From Aeoliella mucimassa (lineage in GTDB: Bacteria; Planctomycetota; Planctomycetia; Pirellulales; Lacipirellulaceae): 64,000 nucleotides of DNA. The notes below the pieces were generated by a model that searched no databases, was not told the origin of the DNA, and saw only the letters and a program-made list of their open reading frames with translations. The stretch lies in the NCBI RefSeq assembly GCF_007748035.1, contig NZ_CP036278.1:4402001-4466000 (forward strand), read 5' to 3'. The translations under genes were made by a program, and so were the position numbers. Positions 16,237-24,779 of this stretch are shown one piece after another (the stretch's first letter is position 1; each line of letters begins with the position of its first letter).

Positions 16237-16255
16237 ATTGAGTGTTTATTGAGTG
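16237..16255 (+). promoter_or_regulatory. Paired ATTGAGTG sites, right end
   Basis: Direct copies of ATTGAGTG at 16237 and 16248, 11 bp apart, same orientation and spacing as at the left end (5603, 5614). Probable integrase arm-type sites. Confidence 0.55.
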
Positions 16256-16295
16256 TTTGCCATCACGCCGGAAGATAGGAGAAGCCACCTAGCAG

Positions 16296-16326
16296 AAAAA
16301 GCCCCTGATTTCTCAGAGGCTTTTTG
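16296..16326. terminator. Bidirectional terminator between integrase and tRNA
   Basis: AAAAAGCC-c-CTGA-tttc-TCAG-a-GGCTTTTTG: a stem with one internal mismatch, A-run before and T-run after, so it can work for both the integrase and the tRNA transcript. Confidence 0.65.
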
Positions 16327-16371
16327 AGCACACCCCGCAGGATTCGAACCTGCAACCTTCGGATTCGTAGT
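16327..16371. repeat. attR within the tRNA-Arg gene
   Basis: Identical to 5453-5497. It overlaps the 3' part of the intact tRNA-Arg, so integration kept the tRNA functional. Confidence 0.93.
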
Positions 16372-16402
16372 CCGATGCTCTATCCAGTTGAGCTAGGGGT
16401 GC
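16329..16402 (-). tRNA. tRNA-Arg (anticodon ACG)
   Basis: 74 nt. Acceptor GCACCCC pairs with GGGGTGT (one G-T pair at the end), D arm AGCTCAACTGGATAGAGC, anticodon stem TCGGA/TCCGA with loop CTACGAA giving anticodon ACG, T arm GCAGG-TTCGAAT-CCTGC, discriminator G. The CCA end is not encoded (GCTC follows). It is the integration target of the element and remains complete. Confidence 0.93.
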
Positions 16403-16612
16403 GTGTGGTGCTTTGCAGCTTTCCCCGTCGGGGAAGCTCATAGTTTGCACGATTATGCGAACTACTGCAAGAGAGGCCCCGGCGGTTCGCGAGGTTCGCG
16501 GTCGGATGTCCGATTGGGGCTCGGGACACCGGCTCGCACCTGCTACAATCGGGCTTTTCTGCGGGCAGGACTCCCCTGCCTGGCTCCGCTCACCGCTGAC
16601 AATCTGCCTACG

Positions 16613-18424
16613 ATGGACGAACAATCGCCATTTGCGTCGCCGCAATCTTCCCCTGAAATTCCCGAAGAACCTGCGGCTGGTCCCAATCCCGACTGGTCCC
16701 TGGGAGCGCAGCTCACTACCCGTGCGGTTGTCGCAGGTTGCCTGATCGGCAGTATCATTGCTTGCACCAATATCTATATCGGCCTGAAGATTGGCTGGAC
16801 CTTCGGGGCGTCGATTATTTCGGCGGTGCTTGGATTTTCGTTCTTTGCGATGATTGATCGCCGGCTGTCGGTGCTCGAGACCAACATCGCCCAAACCGCC
16901 GGCTCGGCGGCCGGTTCCATGGCTTCGGCCGCTGGACTGGTAGCCGCGATTCCCGCGATGGACATGCTCGGCAATCCGATTTCGTGGTGGGAACTGGTAC
17001 TCTGGTCGCTCGCGATTGCTTTCTTGGGAGTGTTCTTCGCGGTCCCGCTCCGGCGCCAGATGGTGCTGATCGATAAACTCAAGTTCCCCACCGGTACCGC
17101 CACGGCCGAGACCATTACCGCGATGTTCAGCGATGGATCGGTTGCCATCGCCAAGGCGAACTACTTGCTCTGGTCGGGTGCCTTTGCCGGGATCTTTACG
17201 CTGTCGTACTACTTCGTTCCGCAACTTGAGTCTCCGCCGATCGACAAATGGACTGGCATCGCGATTCTAGCTACCGCGACTGCTTGGGGATTTAAAATTT
17301 ACTTGGGACCAGCTCTGTTCGGGGCTGGCTTCTTGATTGGCCCGCGGGTTGTGTTGTCGCTGCTCGCCGGTGCGATTCTTGGGTGGGCTGTGCTGGGCTC
17401 CTTTGTCCAGTCGCAAGGCTGGGCCCCTGGCGATGTCAACAGCTTCAGCGATGGCCCCCGCGGTTGGATTCTCTGGCCGGGCGTGGCTCTCATGGTGAGC
17501 GAGGCCCTCGCCAGCGTAGCGTTTAGCTGGAAGACATTCATTCGCGCCTTCCAAGGCGTCGCCGCCGCGGCCGAAAGTGGCAAAGACGACTCGGCCGACA
17601 GCATTCCCAATAGTTGGTGGATCGGCGGTTTGATCGCTGGGTCGATTCTCACGATGGTGATTGCTCAGTTGGTGTTCGACATCATGTGGTACTACTCGCT
17701 GATCGCCATTGCTCTATCGTCCATCCTTTCAGTTGTTGCTGTTCGTTCGACTGGCGAGACCGACATCAATCCCATCGGCGGCATGGGCAAGATCACCCAG
17801 CTGGTGTTCGGTGGGATGGCCCCTGGCCAGATTCCGACCAACTTAATGTGTGCGGCCATCACCGGCGCGGGTGCGTCGCAGGCGGCCGACATGATGCAAG
17901 ACCTCAAGACCGGTCACCTGCTGGGGGCCTCGGCTCGCAAGCAGTTCATTGCTCAGCTCTTCGGCATCCTCGCTGGCGTGGTGTTTGTGGTGCCAGCTTA
18001 CGTGCTGTTTACCAACGCTTATGAGATCGGCACTGAAGACGGCTTGCCGGCTCCGGCCGCCTTGGCCTGGAAAGCCATGGCCGAGCTTCTGGCCAACGGC
18101 TTCTCAGCACTCCCCCCGTATAGCGTGCAGTTCGTCGGCGGAGCGACCGTGGTCGGTGTACTGCTGGCAACGCTGCGACGGTTCAAGACCATCGCCCCGT
18201 ACGTCCCCAGCGGTCTGGCACTCGGCATCGCTTTTATTGTCCCTCCCTATTACTCGCTGGTCATGGTGTATGGTCTGGTTGCCTGGCTCATCTGGAAAGC
18301 CGTGTCGCCGCAGTCATGCCGCAACTTCGACTTTGCCGTGGCCTCAGGCCTGATCGCTGGCGAAGGTCTTATGGGTATCGTGAATGCTGTGCTCACCATC
18401 TGCAACGTACCATCGCTGACTTAA
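16613..18424 (+). CDS. OPT-family oligopeptide transporter
   Basis: 603 aa, with about 14-16 hydrophobic segments over nearly the whole length. After a Pro-rich cytoplasmic start (MDEQSPFASPQSSPEIPEEP) the first helix region VVAGCLIGSIIACTNIYIGL and KIGWTFGASIISAVLGFSFF is the conserved OPT opening, and DKLKFPTGTATAETI and GGMGKITQLVFGGMAPGQI fit conserved OPT loops. Members bring in small peptides or metal chelates, driven by protons. The start chosen is the ATG at 16613; upstream codons in frame lack membrane character. Monocistronic, convergent with the serpin gene. Confidence 0.88.
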   Translation: MDEQSPFASPQSSPEIPEEPAAGPNPDWSLGAQLTTRAVVAGCLIGSIIACTNIYIGLKIGWTFGASIISAVLGFSFFAMIDRRLSVLETNIAQTAGSAAGSMASAAGLVAAIPAMDMLGNPISWWELVLWSLAIAFLGVFFAVPLRRQMVLIDKLKFPTGTATAETITAMFSDGSVAIAKANYLLWSGAFAGIFTLSYYFVPQLESPPIDKWTGIAILATATAWGFKIYLGPALFGAGFLIGPRVVLSLLAGAILGWAVLGSFVQSQGWAPGDVNSFSDGPRGWILWPGVALMVSEALASVAFSWKTFIRAFQGVAAAAESGKDDSADSIPNSWWIGGLIAGSILTMVIAQLVFDIMWYYSLIAIALSSILSVVAVRSTGETDINPIGGMGKITQLVFGGMAPGQIPTNLMCAAITGAGASQAADMMQDLKTGHLLGASARKQFIAQLFGILAGVVFVVPAYVLFTNAYEIGTEDGLPAPAALAWKAMAELLANGFSALPPYSVQFVGGATVVGVLLATLRRFKTIAPYVPSGLALGIAFIVPPYYSLVMVYGLVAWLIWKAVSPQSCRNFDFAVASGLIAGEGLMGIVNAVLTICNVPSLT

Positions 18425-18474
18425 GCGGCTGTTCGCAGCTTCCACGAGTGCAAGCTCTGTTAATCCTCAATCGT

Positions 18475-19653
18475 TTACGGCCGTTCGCACCGTCCCAGGA
18501 AGTGGATAAGTTTTGTCTGCCTATCGATGATCTGAAACAGGAACGGGCGGTCGACGCAGAACGTGGCTGATCGACCTACCGTCAGCCACGCACCCGTCGC
18601 CGCGGAGGCCACGGTGCCTTCTTCGTCGACTTCCACCATCGCCCGCTGCGTCAACTTCGAGAGCGACATCCCAGTCTCCTGCTCGCACATGTTGGAATAA
18701 TCCGCCCGCGCGGGGTCCATGGCCAGCGAGAGCCCGAGTGTCTTGAGCGCCGACTCCAAGCTCAGCGTGTTCTCGATGCGGAATCTCGGCAGCGAAACCT
18801 TCACCTCAGATGCGTAGCTGAATTGCAGCTCGTTGATACCGCCAGCCACGACCCAATCCATCGCCCGATCGAGCGTAAAGGAAGGATGCCTTGGCAGCAC
18901 AATCTGCATCACGAAGCGACACCGTGGTTGTCCGTCGGCTTGCTCGACTTGGCTGGTATCTCTGTAGGGGAGCTGAAGCACCATGTAGTCGGCAGTACCT
19001 GCGATGCCAAGATGTTCGCGTTGCGACATCATCTTCACGCTGGTCGTGGTTCCATCGGATAGATGGAAAGGTCGTGTTTTCGTCTCCTTTCGGTCAAAAG
19101 GCAATAGCCATGACCCATTAAAAGAGACCGCGTTGGTCAGCAACATCGTGGTTGCGGAAGAAATGCTCCCGGAATCGACGATGCGATCGATGCGATGATC
19201 CGTTTGCTTTCGCACCCAGGCGTTGATCTTGCCCACCGCTGATTCGGATTCGTTTGCAAAATCGACCCGCTCCAAGTCGGCGTGGAACAGATCGAGCAAA
19301 TCGGCCTGAAACTTATCATGGTACCCAAATCGAGCGTCGCCCCAGACTCGATTCGCAATGCAAAGATCGCTGCTGCTCGCAGCAATCTCATCCATCAGCA
19401 CGCGATAGGCTTCGCCGAGTTCGACTTCGCTGAGCTTATGTTCCAGTACAAAATCGAAGCACTCGCGTGTCTTGCCGGACGCTCCCAACCGGGCCATTGC
19501 CAGCACGCTAGCGATGCTACTCGGCGAGAACACCAAGTTACTCTTCGGGCGATCGTTGCTCACTTGTTCGAACAACCAGAGAGCAAATTGGTTGACACTT
19601 TCGACCAACGACTGCACTTGCTGTGAGTCACGACAGGCGGAATTCCGACGCAT
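18475..19653 (-). CDS. Serpin (serine protease inhibitor)
   Basis: 392 aa, the usual serpin length. Recognisable parts are SNLVFSPSSIASVLAMARLG near the N-terminus, TTMLLTNAVSFNGSWLLPF (strand 3A), and the hinge of the reactive loop VDEEGTVASAATGAW (residues about 342-356), followed by FCVDRPFLFQI. The small residues of the hinge (Gly-Thr-x-Ala-Ser-Ala-Ala-Thr) are those of inhibitory serpins. The loop seems one residue shorter than in antitrypsin, so P1 cannot be placed surely (Gly360 or Arg361). No signal peptide is seen, so it would act inside the cell unless released. Bacterial serpins are thought to guard against own or foreign proteases. Confidence 0.93.
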   Translation of the reverse strand: MRRNSACRDSQQVQSLVESVNQFALWLFEQVSNDRPKSNLVFSPSSIASVLAMARLGASGKTRECFDFVLEHKLSEVELGEAYRVLMDEIAASSSDLCIANRVWGDARFGYHDKFQADLLDLFHADLERVDFANESESAVGKINAWVRKQTDHRIDRIVDSGSISSATTMLLTNAVSFNGSWLLPFDRKETKTRPFHLSDGTTTSVKMMSQREHLGIAGTADYMVLQLPYRDTSQVEQADGQPRCRFVMQIVLPRHPSFTLDRAMDWVVAGGINELQFSYASEVKVSLPRFRIENTLSLESALKTLGLSLAMDPARADYSNMCEQETGMSLSKLTQRAMVEVDEEGTVASAATGAWLTVGRSATFCVDRPFLFQIIDRQTKLIHFLGRCERP

Positions 19654-19906
19654 ACGTCATCTCCTTCACGCTGGTTCGACATCGACCATAAGCAGAAGAC
19701 TCGTCAGGGGCCGTGTATTCACCCGACCAGACGAATCACTAAGTTCATTCAACTGCGAACCTTCCATGGACGCAAGGGAGGGGTCGCTGAGTTGCGGCAA
19801 CGATCACCAAGCTAACGACTGTCAATTACCACCAGTTGATAGGACCATTCGATCGAAGTTAGCTAACAGCATCCAGCGAGCCAGGCGCTGTGCTAGCGTG
19901 GATCGT

Positions 19907-20488
19907 TTACGCTCCCTCTTCGGGCGTGGAGGGGGACCAGTAGAACCGATACGCCGGGCCGACTTGCATGCGGGTGTAGCAAATGATTTCTTGCGTATGA
20001 CCTTGGAAGTGGGGAATCGTATCGAACAAGATCTCAACGCCAGTTACCGAGAATCCTTGTATCACCTGCCCAGCGAGCAACTGCTCTTCGGTCGCGTTGG
20101 CCAGCACCTGCTTCGTTTCATCTACGGTGCCTTGCAGTCGCGCAAGTAGTTCGTCCTTCGACAGCGGCTCGCGGGCGGCAAACTCGGCCGGGCGGTCACG
20201 AAGGTCGTCGCCGCCGCCGATGCCGACGATGGCCCACTGCCGCAGGTTACCCGCCAGGTGCAACATCATGTTGCCGATGGAGTTCATGTCGTCGGCCGGC
20301 CGCCACCACACCTGCTCGTCGGTCAGTTGGTCGAGGCAATGACGAATCTTCTTCATCGAACCATCCAGGCAGCGACTCGTACCGCTACATAGCTGCTGGA
20401 GCATGGGAGACTTATTTTGCATCGGGTCTTTTTCCATCAAGGTGCGAAGGATATGGGGAACGCTAGCAAAGCGGGTATTCGGAGTCAC
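19907..20488 (-). CDS. DinB-like (DUF1572-type) four-helix protein
   Basis: 193 aa at most; the true start may be the ATG at 20437 (MEKDPMQNKS) or 20422, because the DinB bundle begins only after that. Three His expected to bind a metal ion are visible: MMLHLAGNLRQW (about residue 77) and PHFQGHTQEI (about 159-163), with the typical W in QVWWRP. DinB-fold proteins include thiol-dependent transferases and damage-induced proteins of unknown role. Stands alone. Confidence 0.78.
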   Translation of the reverse strand: MTPNTRFASVPHILRTLMEKDPMQNKSPMLQQLCSGTSRCLDGSMKKIRHCLDQLTDEQVWWRPADDMNSIGNMMLHLAGNLRQWAIVGIGGGDDLRDRPAEFAAREPLSKDELLARLQGTVDETKQVLANATEEQLLAGQVIQGFSVTGVEILFDTIPHFQGHTQEIICYTRMQVGPAYRFYWSPSTPEEGA

Positions 20489-20557
20489 TAGTATCGTATC
20501 TTCCTATCCATCTCGGTAGACCAAGCCATTCGGCTGGGCGAGCACTCGCCTGGGAGA

Positions 20558-20783
20558 AATAGATTCCCACCGCTCACGAATAGATTCCCAATTTACCCAC
20601 CGATGGGAAAATTGAATCTCCGCCCACGCTACAAAACCAGTGGTTTTCGCACGCGAATAGATTCCCATTTCCCAAAACACATCGAGTGGGAATCTATATT
20701 CGCAGTGCCGGGCGGTCGCAAGTCGTTTAACTGTATGCATTTACATCAACACCTCCGCGATAGTTGCCCAAAATAGATTCCCA
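20558..20783. repeat. Cluster of the AATAGATTCCCA repeat
   Basis: Direct copies begin at 20558, 20579, 20656 and 20772, and an inverted, near-complete one at 20687. The same motif, direct and inverted, is found at 41962-42106. The clusters also share longer flanks (CCGATGGGAAAATTGAAT and ATTCGCAGTG), so these are diverged copies of one repeat unit of about 60 bp. Confidence 0.7.
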
Positions 20784-20801
20784 TGGGTGGGAAAGTATTT
20801 T

Positions 20802-20848
20802 GGGTTGGGAGTTGGGAGTTGGGAGTTGGGGGTTGGGGGTTGGGAATG
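20802..20848 (+). repeat. G-rich 7-bp tandem (GTTGGGA)n, possible G-quadruplex
   Basis: Six to seven units of GTTGGGA/GTTGGGG give at least six GGG runs with loops of 2-4 bases, followed by GGAATGC repeats. Such an array can form a G-quadruplex on the plus strand or simply be slippage DNA. Confidence 0.6.
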
Positions 20849-21147
20849 GGGAATACGGAATGCGGAATGCGGAATGTCATCCTTACGGAGCTTCCAGCGG
20901 CTGAAAGATCTCAGATAGTCATTTCGAACGCGTCACCAACGAGCGACTCGTAGGGCGGGTCCAGGAGCTTCCAGCGACGCAGCCCCACCAAACGCTTTAC
21001 CCACACGCGCAGCAGCAAACACCCACGCCGGCAACCATTCGCCTGCGCGTCGCTATAAGTCTACCATTCAAACAAGCATCACATCTCGCAAACCTCCTTT
21101 CACTAAAAAGCCAACAGCCGATAGCTGAAAGCCGACTGCCTTCATCA

Positions 21148-21191
21148 CCTGTCCATTAGAACAGCACGGGTGGCCATTTTCCAGCGAAAAG
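21148..21191 (+). repeat. 44-bp dispersed motif, copy A
   Basis: Begins ACCTGTCCATTAGA and ends TGGCCATTTTCCAGCGAAAA. A near-identical copy is at 25850-25893. Shorter relatives (AGTGGCCA-ttTcc) are at about 37511 and, inverted, about 41795. Confidence 0.5.
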
Positions 21192-21487
21192 TGGTGAGAA
21201 TCCAAACAGCCGTGAAGCACCAAATTCACCCACCGCTGGCCCAATTCCAGAAACACGGGTCGGCCTCTCAGGGCCGGGGAGATGGGAAGCGGAAAACGCC
21301 CCTCACTGTTTCACATCCGACTTCGATTGGCACCAGAGCATGGCACGACAATCGAGGCAGCATGGCAGAGAGTCGCCGAGCCCGCGGAGCAACTGGGTAG
21401 CACCGACAGCTGGGCGCACGACGCATTGCCACTTCGCAAAACGCACCACGCCCTGTTGTCGGTGGGCGAAGCCCAAGAGGCCGCGCC

Positions 21488-21547
21488 ATCCGTGATGATC
21501 CGTGATGATCCGTGAGGATCCGTGAGGATCCGTGTTCATCCGTGGCT
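21488..21547 (+). repeat. 10-bp tandem repeat, six units
   Basis: Units ATCCGTGATG, ATCCGTGATG, ATCCGTGAGG, ATCCGTGAGG, ATCCGTGTTC and ATCCGTGGCT follow each other without gaps. Confidence 0.8.
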
Positions 21548-21794
21548 CGAACGAAACCGTTTCACACGTCAAGGCAACGCACTACCGCCGATCTGTAGCC
21601 GGGGTTCGTTGGCTGCTCAGTTCTTCGAGTGTAGTAACACACCACACCAAGCATCCAGCCCACTGCTGGTGATTCGGTAACATGGCGGATCATCATCCAG
21701 CCGTTGCTACTGCCATGCGATCTAGAAAGGTAGTCCGCGGCAAGCCAGCAGTGGCACCCTACGCCGTTAACCCTTTCTTTGCCTTAAAAAAGAG

Positions 21795-21893
21795 GTCTCG
21801 ATGTAACAGCGTATTTCGGCCATCCTTTCAGTTGAACCAAGGAAGGGGCGGCCATCACTTACCCGAAGGGAATCGGGCATGTTACATCGAGAC
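21795..21893 (+). promoter_or_regulatory. Inverted repeat enclosing the transposase start
   Basis: GTCTCGATGTAACA (21795-21808) and TGTTACATCGAGAC (21880-21893) are perfect complements 71 bp apart; the second arm covers the start ATG at 21879. A second hairpin CCCGA-agggaa-TCGGG just before it holds the ribosome site in its loop. Transcripts entering from outside would fold and hide the start. Present in all three IS copies. Confidence 0.55.
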
Positions 21894-23264
21894 ACTCAAG
21901 TGCGGCTGAATATCGTGTGCCTTCGGCAATGTTTGCGTTGGTTGTTGGCGGGAATCTGTTGGCGAACGATCCGCTTCCGCAACGACTGCAGTTGGACTCC
22001 TCGGTCACTAATGGCAGCCGCGCTGTTATGGGCCTGGTCGGACGAGCAGACTCTCACCGAGCGTTTTTTCGTTGTGCGTAAGATACTACTCTGCCTCGAT
22101 AAAGAGCAACAGCAACTGGCCACTTCCTACCAAGCCTTCATAAAAATCCTTCGTCGCTGGACGAAGCCGCTCGCCGCGTTGTTGCAGTCAGTGCTGCAAC
22201 AACGGATGCAAGCGACGCTGACCGATTGCTGGCTCACCGCGGGATACCTCGTATTCGCGGTCGATGGTAGTCGCCTTGAATTGCCTCGCACCCGCTCGCA
22301 CGAACAAGCCTATTCGACGATTCGTCACGCACGACGGGTAAAGAACAGTCGCTACAAGAGACGGCAGGCCAAAGATGCGAAGAAAGTCAACTCGCCTCAA
22401 CTCTGGCTCACAACGATGTGGCACATCGGTACGGGATTGCCGTGGGACTGGCGGGTCGGACCTGGTGACAGTAGCGAACGTGTCCACTTGCGGGAGATGC
22501 TCACTAGCTTGCCAGCCGGGGCTTTGATAACGGCCGATGGCGGATTCATGGGGTACGAAGGGCTGCAAGCGATTATCAAAAGTGGCCGACACGTCCTGCT
22601 GCGAGTGGGAGCCAATGTGCGGTTGCTGAAACAGCTTGGTTATGTACGGGAATGGACCGGCACGGTCTATCTATGGCCCGATCGGGAATCGAAGCGTGGC
22701 AACGAACCGCTCGTGTTGCGACTGGTGGTCGCTACGGATGGCAAGCAGCCGGTCTACCTGGTTACCAATATCCTTTCTCGGCGTGAATTGAGCGACAAGC
22801 AGGTGATTGCATTGTATGCACGTCGCTGGGGCATCGAACTATTCTATCGCCATCTCAAGCAGACCTTTCACCGTCGAAAACTCCTCTCTCGCGAAGCCGA
22901 GAACGCCAAGCTCGAAATCACCTGGTCGTTGTTCGGCTTATGGGCGATGTCGCTGTTCGCGTTGGTCGAAGCGATGAAGCAAGGCATCACACCAGCAAAG
23001 TTGAGTTTCGCCAAGCTGCTGTTGGCGTTTCGCCGCACGATGCGTGATTACCTGCATCCAACGGAGAAAAACGAACGCCTGTGCGAGAGGCTTCGCCAAG
23101 CCATCATCGACAGCTACAAGAGAGCAAACAAAACCAGCCGCAACTACCCACGAAAAAAACAAGCCAAACCGCCAGGAGTACCACAACTGCTCACTGCTAC
23201 CAAGACACAGGCCCTGCGAGCAAAGCAAATCAAACCAGTACTACGAAAAGGGTTAACGGCGTAG
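21879..23264 (+). CDS. IS4-family transposase, copy 1
   Basis: 461 aa DDE transposase. First Asp in FAVDGSRLELPRTR, second in ALITADGGFMGYEG, and the Glu in the IS4 signature Y-x2-R-x3-E-x6-K, which is exact in YARRWGIELFYRHLK. The following KLLSREAENAKLEITWSLFG is also usual in the family. The C-terminus is basic (RKKQAKPPGVPQLL). It cuts the ends and joins the element to a new site. ATG start at 21879 with AGGGAA upstream. Confidence 0.95.
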   Translation: MLHRDTQVRLNIVCLRQCLRWLLAGICWRTIRFRNDCSWTPRSLMAAALLWAWSDEQTLTERFFVVRKILLCLDKEQQQLATSYQAFIKILRRWTKPLAALLQSVLQQRMQATLTDCWLTAGYLVFAVDGSRLELPRTRSHEQAYSTIRHARRVKNSRYKRRQAKDAKKVNSPQLWLTTMWHIGTGLPWDWRVGPGDSSERVHLREMLTSLPAGALITADGGFMGYEGLQAIIKSGRHVLLRVGANVRLLKQLGYVREWTGTVYLWPDRESKRGNEPLVLRLVVATDGKQPVYLVTNILSRRELSDKQVIALYARRWGIELFYRHLKQTFHRRKLLSREAENAKLEITWSLFGLWAMSLFALVEAMKQGITPAKLSFAKLLLAFRRTMRDYLHPTEKNERLCERLRQAIIDSYKRANKTSRNYPRKKQAKPPGVPQLLTATKTQALRAKQIKPVLRKGLTA

Positions 23265-23273
23265 AGTGGCACC

Positions 23274-24779
23274 CTACGCCGTTAACCCTTTCTTTGCCTT
23301 AAAAAAGAGGTCTCGATGTAACAGCGTATTTCGGCCATCCTTTCAGTTGAACCAAGGAAGGGGCGGCCATCACTTACCCGAAGGGAATCGGGCATGTTAC
23401 ATCGAGACACTCAAGTGCGGCTGAATATCGTGTGCCTTCGGCAATGTTTGCGTTGGTTGTTGGCGGGAATCTGTTGGCGAACGATCCGCTTCCGCAACGA
23501 CTGCAGTTGGACTCCTCGGTCACTAATGGCAGCCGCGCTGTTATGGGCCTGGTCGGACGAGCAGACTCTCACCGAGCGTTTTTTCGTTGTGCGTAAGATA
23601 CTACTCTGCCTCGATAAAGAGCAACAGCAACTGGCCACTTCCTACCAAGCCTTCATAAAAATCCTTCGTCGCTGGACGAAGCCGCTCGCCGCGTTGTTGC
23701 AGTCAGTGCTGCAACAACGGATGCAAGCGACGCTGACCGATTGCTGGCTCACCGCGGGATACCTCGTATTCGCGGTCGATGGTAGTCGCCTTGAATTGCC
23801 TCGCACCCGCTCGCACGAACAAGCCTATTCGACGATTCGTCACGCACGACGGGTAAAGAACAGTCGCTACAAGAGACGGCAGGCCAAAGATGCGAAGAAA
23901 GTCAACTCGCCTCAACTCTGGCTCACAACGATGTGGCACATCGGTACGGGATTGCCGTGGGACTGGCGGGTCGGACCTGGTGACAGTAGCGAACGTGTCC
24001 ACTTGCGGGAGATGCTCACTAGCTTGCCAGCCGGGGCTTTGATAACGGCCGATGGCGGATTCATGGGGTACGAAGGGCTGCAAGCGATTATCAAAAGTGG
24101 CCGACACGTCCTGCTGCGAGTGGGAGCCAATGTGCGGTTGCTGAAACAGCTTGGTTATGTACGGGAATGGACCGGCACGGTCTATCTATGGCCCGATCGG
24201 GAATCGAAGCGTGGCAACGAACCGCTCGTGTTGCGACTGGTGGTCGCTACGGATGGCAAGCAGCCGGTCTACCTGGTTACCAATATCCTTTCTCGGCGTG
24301 AATTGAGCGACAAGCAGGTGATTGCATTGTATGCACGTCGCTGGGGCATCGAACTATTCTATCGCCATCTCAAGCAGACCTTTCACCGTCGAAAACTCCT
24401 CTCTCGCGAAGCCGAGAACGCCAAGCTCGAAATCACCTGGTCGTTGTTCGGCTTATGGGCGATGTCGCTGTTCGCGTTGGTCGAAGCGATGAAGCAAGGC
24501 ATCACACCAGCAAAGTTGAGTTTCGCCAAGCTGCTGTTGGCGTTTCGCCGCACGATGCGTGATTACCTGCATCCAACGGAGAAAAACGAACGCCTGTGCG
24601 AGAGGCTTCGCCAAGCCATCATCGACAGCTACAAGAGAGCAAACAAAACCAGCCGCAACTACCCACGAAAAAAACAAGCCAAACCGCCAGGAGTACCACA
24701 ACTGCTCACTGCTACCAAGACACAGGCCCTGCGAGCAAAGCAAATCAAACCAGTACTACGAAAAGGGTTAACGGCGTAA
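23274..24779 (+). mobile_element. IS4-family insertion sequence, copy 2 (tandem)
   Basis: Same 1506-bp element as copy 1, same orientation, separated by only the 9-mer AGTGGCACC. The last base is A instead of G, so the transposase stop is TAA here. AGTGGCACC follows again at 24780-24788. Confidence 0.95.
23394..24779 (+). CDS. IS4-family transposase, copy 2
   Basis: Protein identical to copy 1 (461 aa, complete DDE and YREK residues). Only the stop codon differs (TAA in place of TAG). The tandem arrangement could be a dimer that moves as one unit. Confidence 0.95.
   Translation: MLHRDTQVRLNIVCLRQCLRWLLAGICWRTIRFRNDCSWTPRSLMAAALLWAWSDEQTLTERFFVVRKILLCLDKEQQQLATSYQAFIKILRRWTKPLAALLQSVLQQRMQATLTDCWLTAGYLVFAVDGSRLELPRTRSHEQAYSTIRHARRVKNSRYKRRQAKDAKKVNSPQLWLTTMWHIGTGLPWDWRVGPGDSSERVHLREMLTSLPAGALITADGGFMGYEGLQAIIKSGRHVLLRVGANVRLLKQLGYVREWTGTVYLWPDRESKRGNEPLVLRLVVATDGKQPVYLVTNILSRRELSDKQVIALYARRWGIELFYRHLKQTFHRRKLLSREAENAKLEITWSLFGLWAMSLFALVEAMKQGITPAKLSFAKLLLAFRRTMRDYLHPTEKNERLCERLRQAIIDSYKRANKTSRNYPRKKQAKPPGVPQLLTATKTQALRAKQIKPVLRKGLTA

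Larger units (their letters stand above)
5453..16371. mobile_element. Integrated element in tRNA-Arg(ACG), about 10.9 kb
   Basis: Perfect 45-bp direct repeats (5453-5497 and 16327-16371) bound the region; the right copy is the 3' part of an intact tRNA-Arg gene. A tyrosine integrase gene lies next to the tRNA, HTH excisionase-like genes are at the left end, and the genes between read rightward. Contents include a phage-type replication initiator, a probable loader, an S49 peptidase with a degenerate relative, a long tape-measure-like protein, a DUF4145-like protein and an HTH regulator. No terminase, portal, capsid, relaxase or conjugation gene is seen. It fits a phage satellite or a decayed temperate phage. 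Boundaries are seen directly; the class of element is inferred. Confidence 0.9.
20489..21758. other. Repeat-rich intergenic region before the tandem IS
   Basis: About 1.27 kb with no convincing gene. It holds five copies of the AATAGATTCCCA motif (20558-20783), a G-rich tandem (20802-20848), a copy of a 44-bp motif shared with 25850 (21148-21191) and a 10-bp tandem repeat (21488-21547). Confidence 0.6.
21759..23264 (+). mobile_element. IS4-family insertion sequence, copy 1
   Basis: 1506 bp with terminal inverted repeats CTACGCCGTTAACCCTTT at both ends. The transposase stop codon is the last three bases of the element. It is flanked on both sides by AGTGGCACC (21750-21758 and 23265-23273) and is followed after that 9-mer by an identical copy. 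Sequence of 461 codons is the same in all three copies, so the expansion is recent. Confidence 0.95.

Noticed and set aside
5453-16371. Calling the element a complete prophage
   Set aside because: No terminase, portal, major capsid, tail or lysis gene can be recognised, and the size is small. Only replication and peptidase genes are phage-like.
21488-21547. CRISPR array
   Set aside because: Units are 10 bp without spacers, and no cas gene is present in the window.
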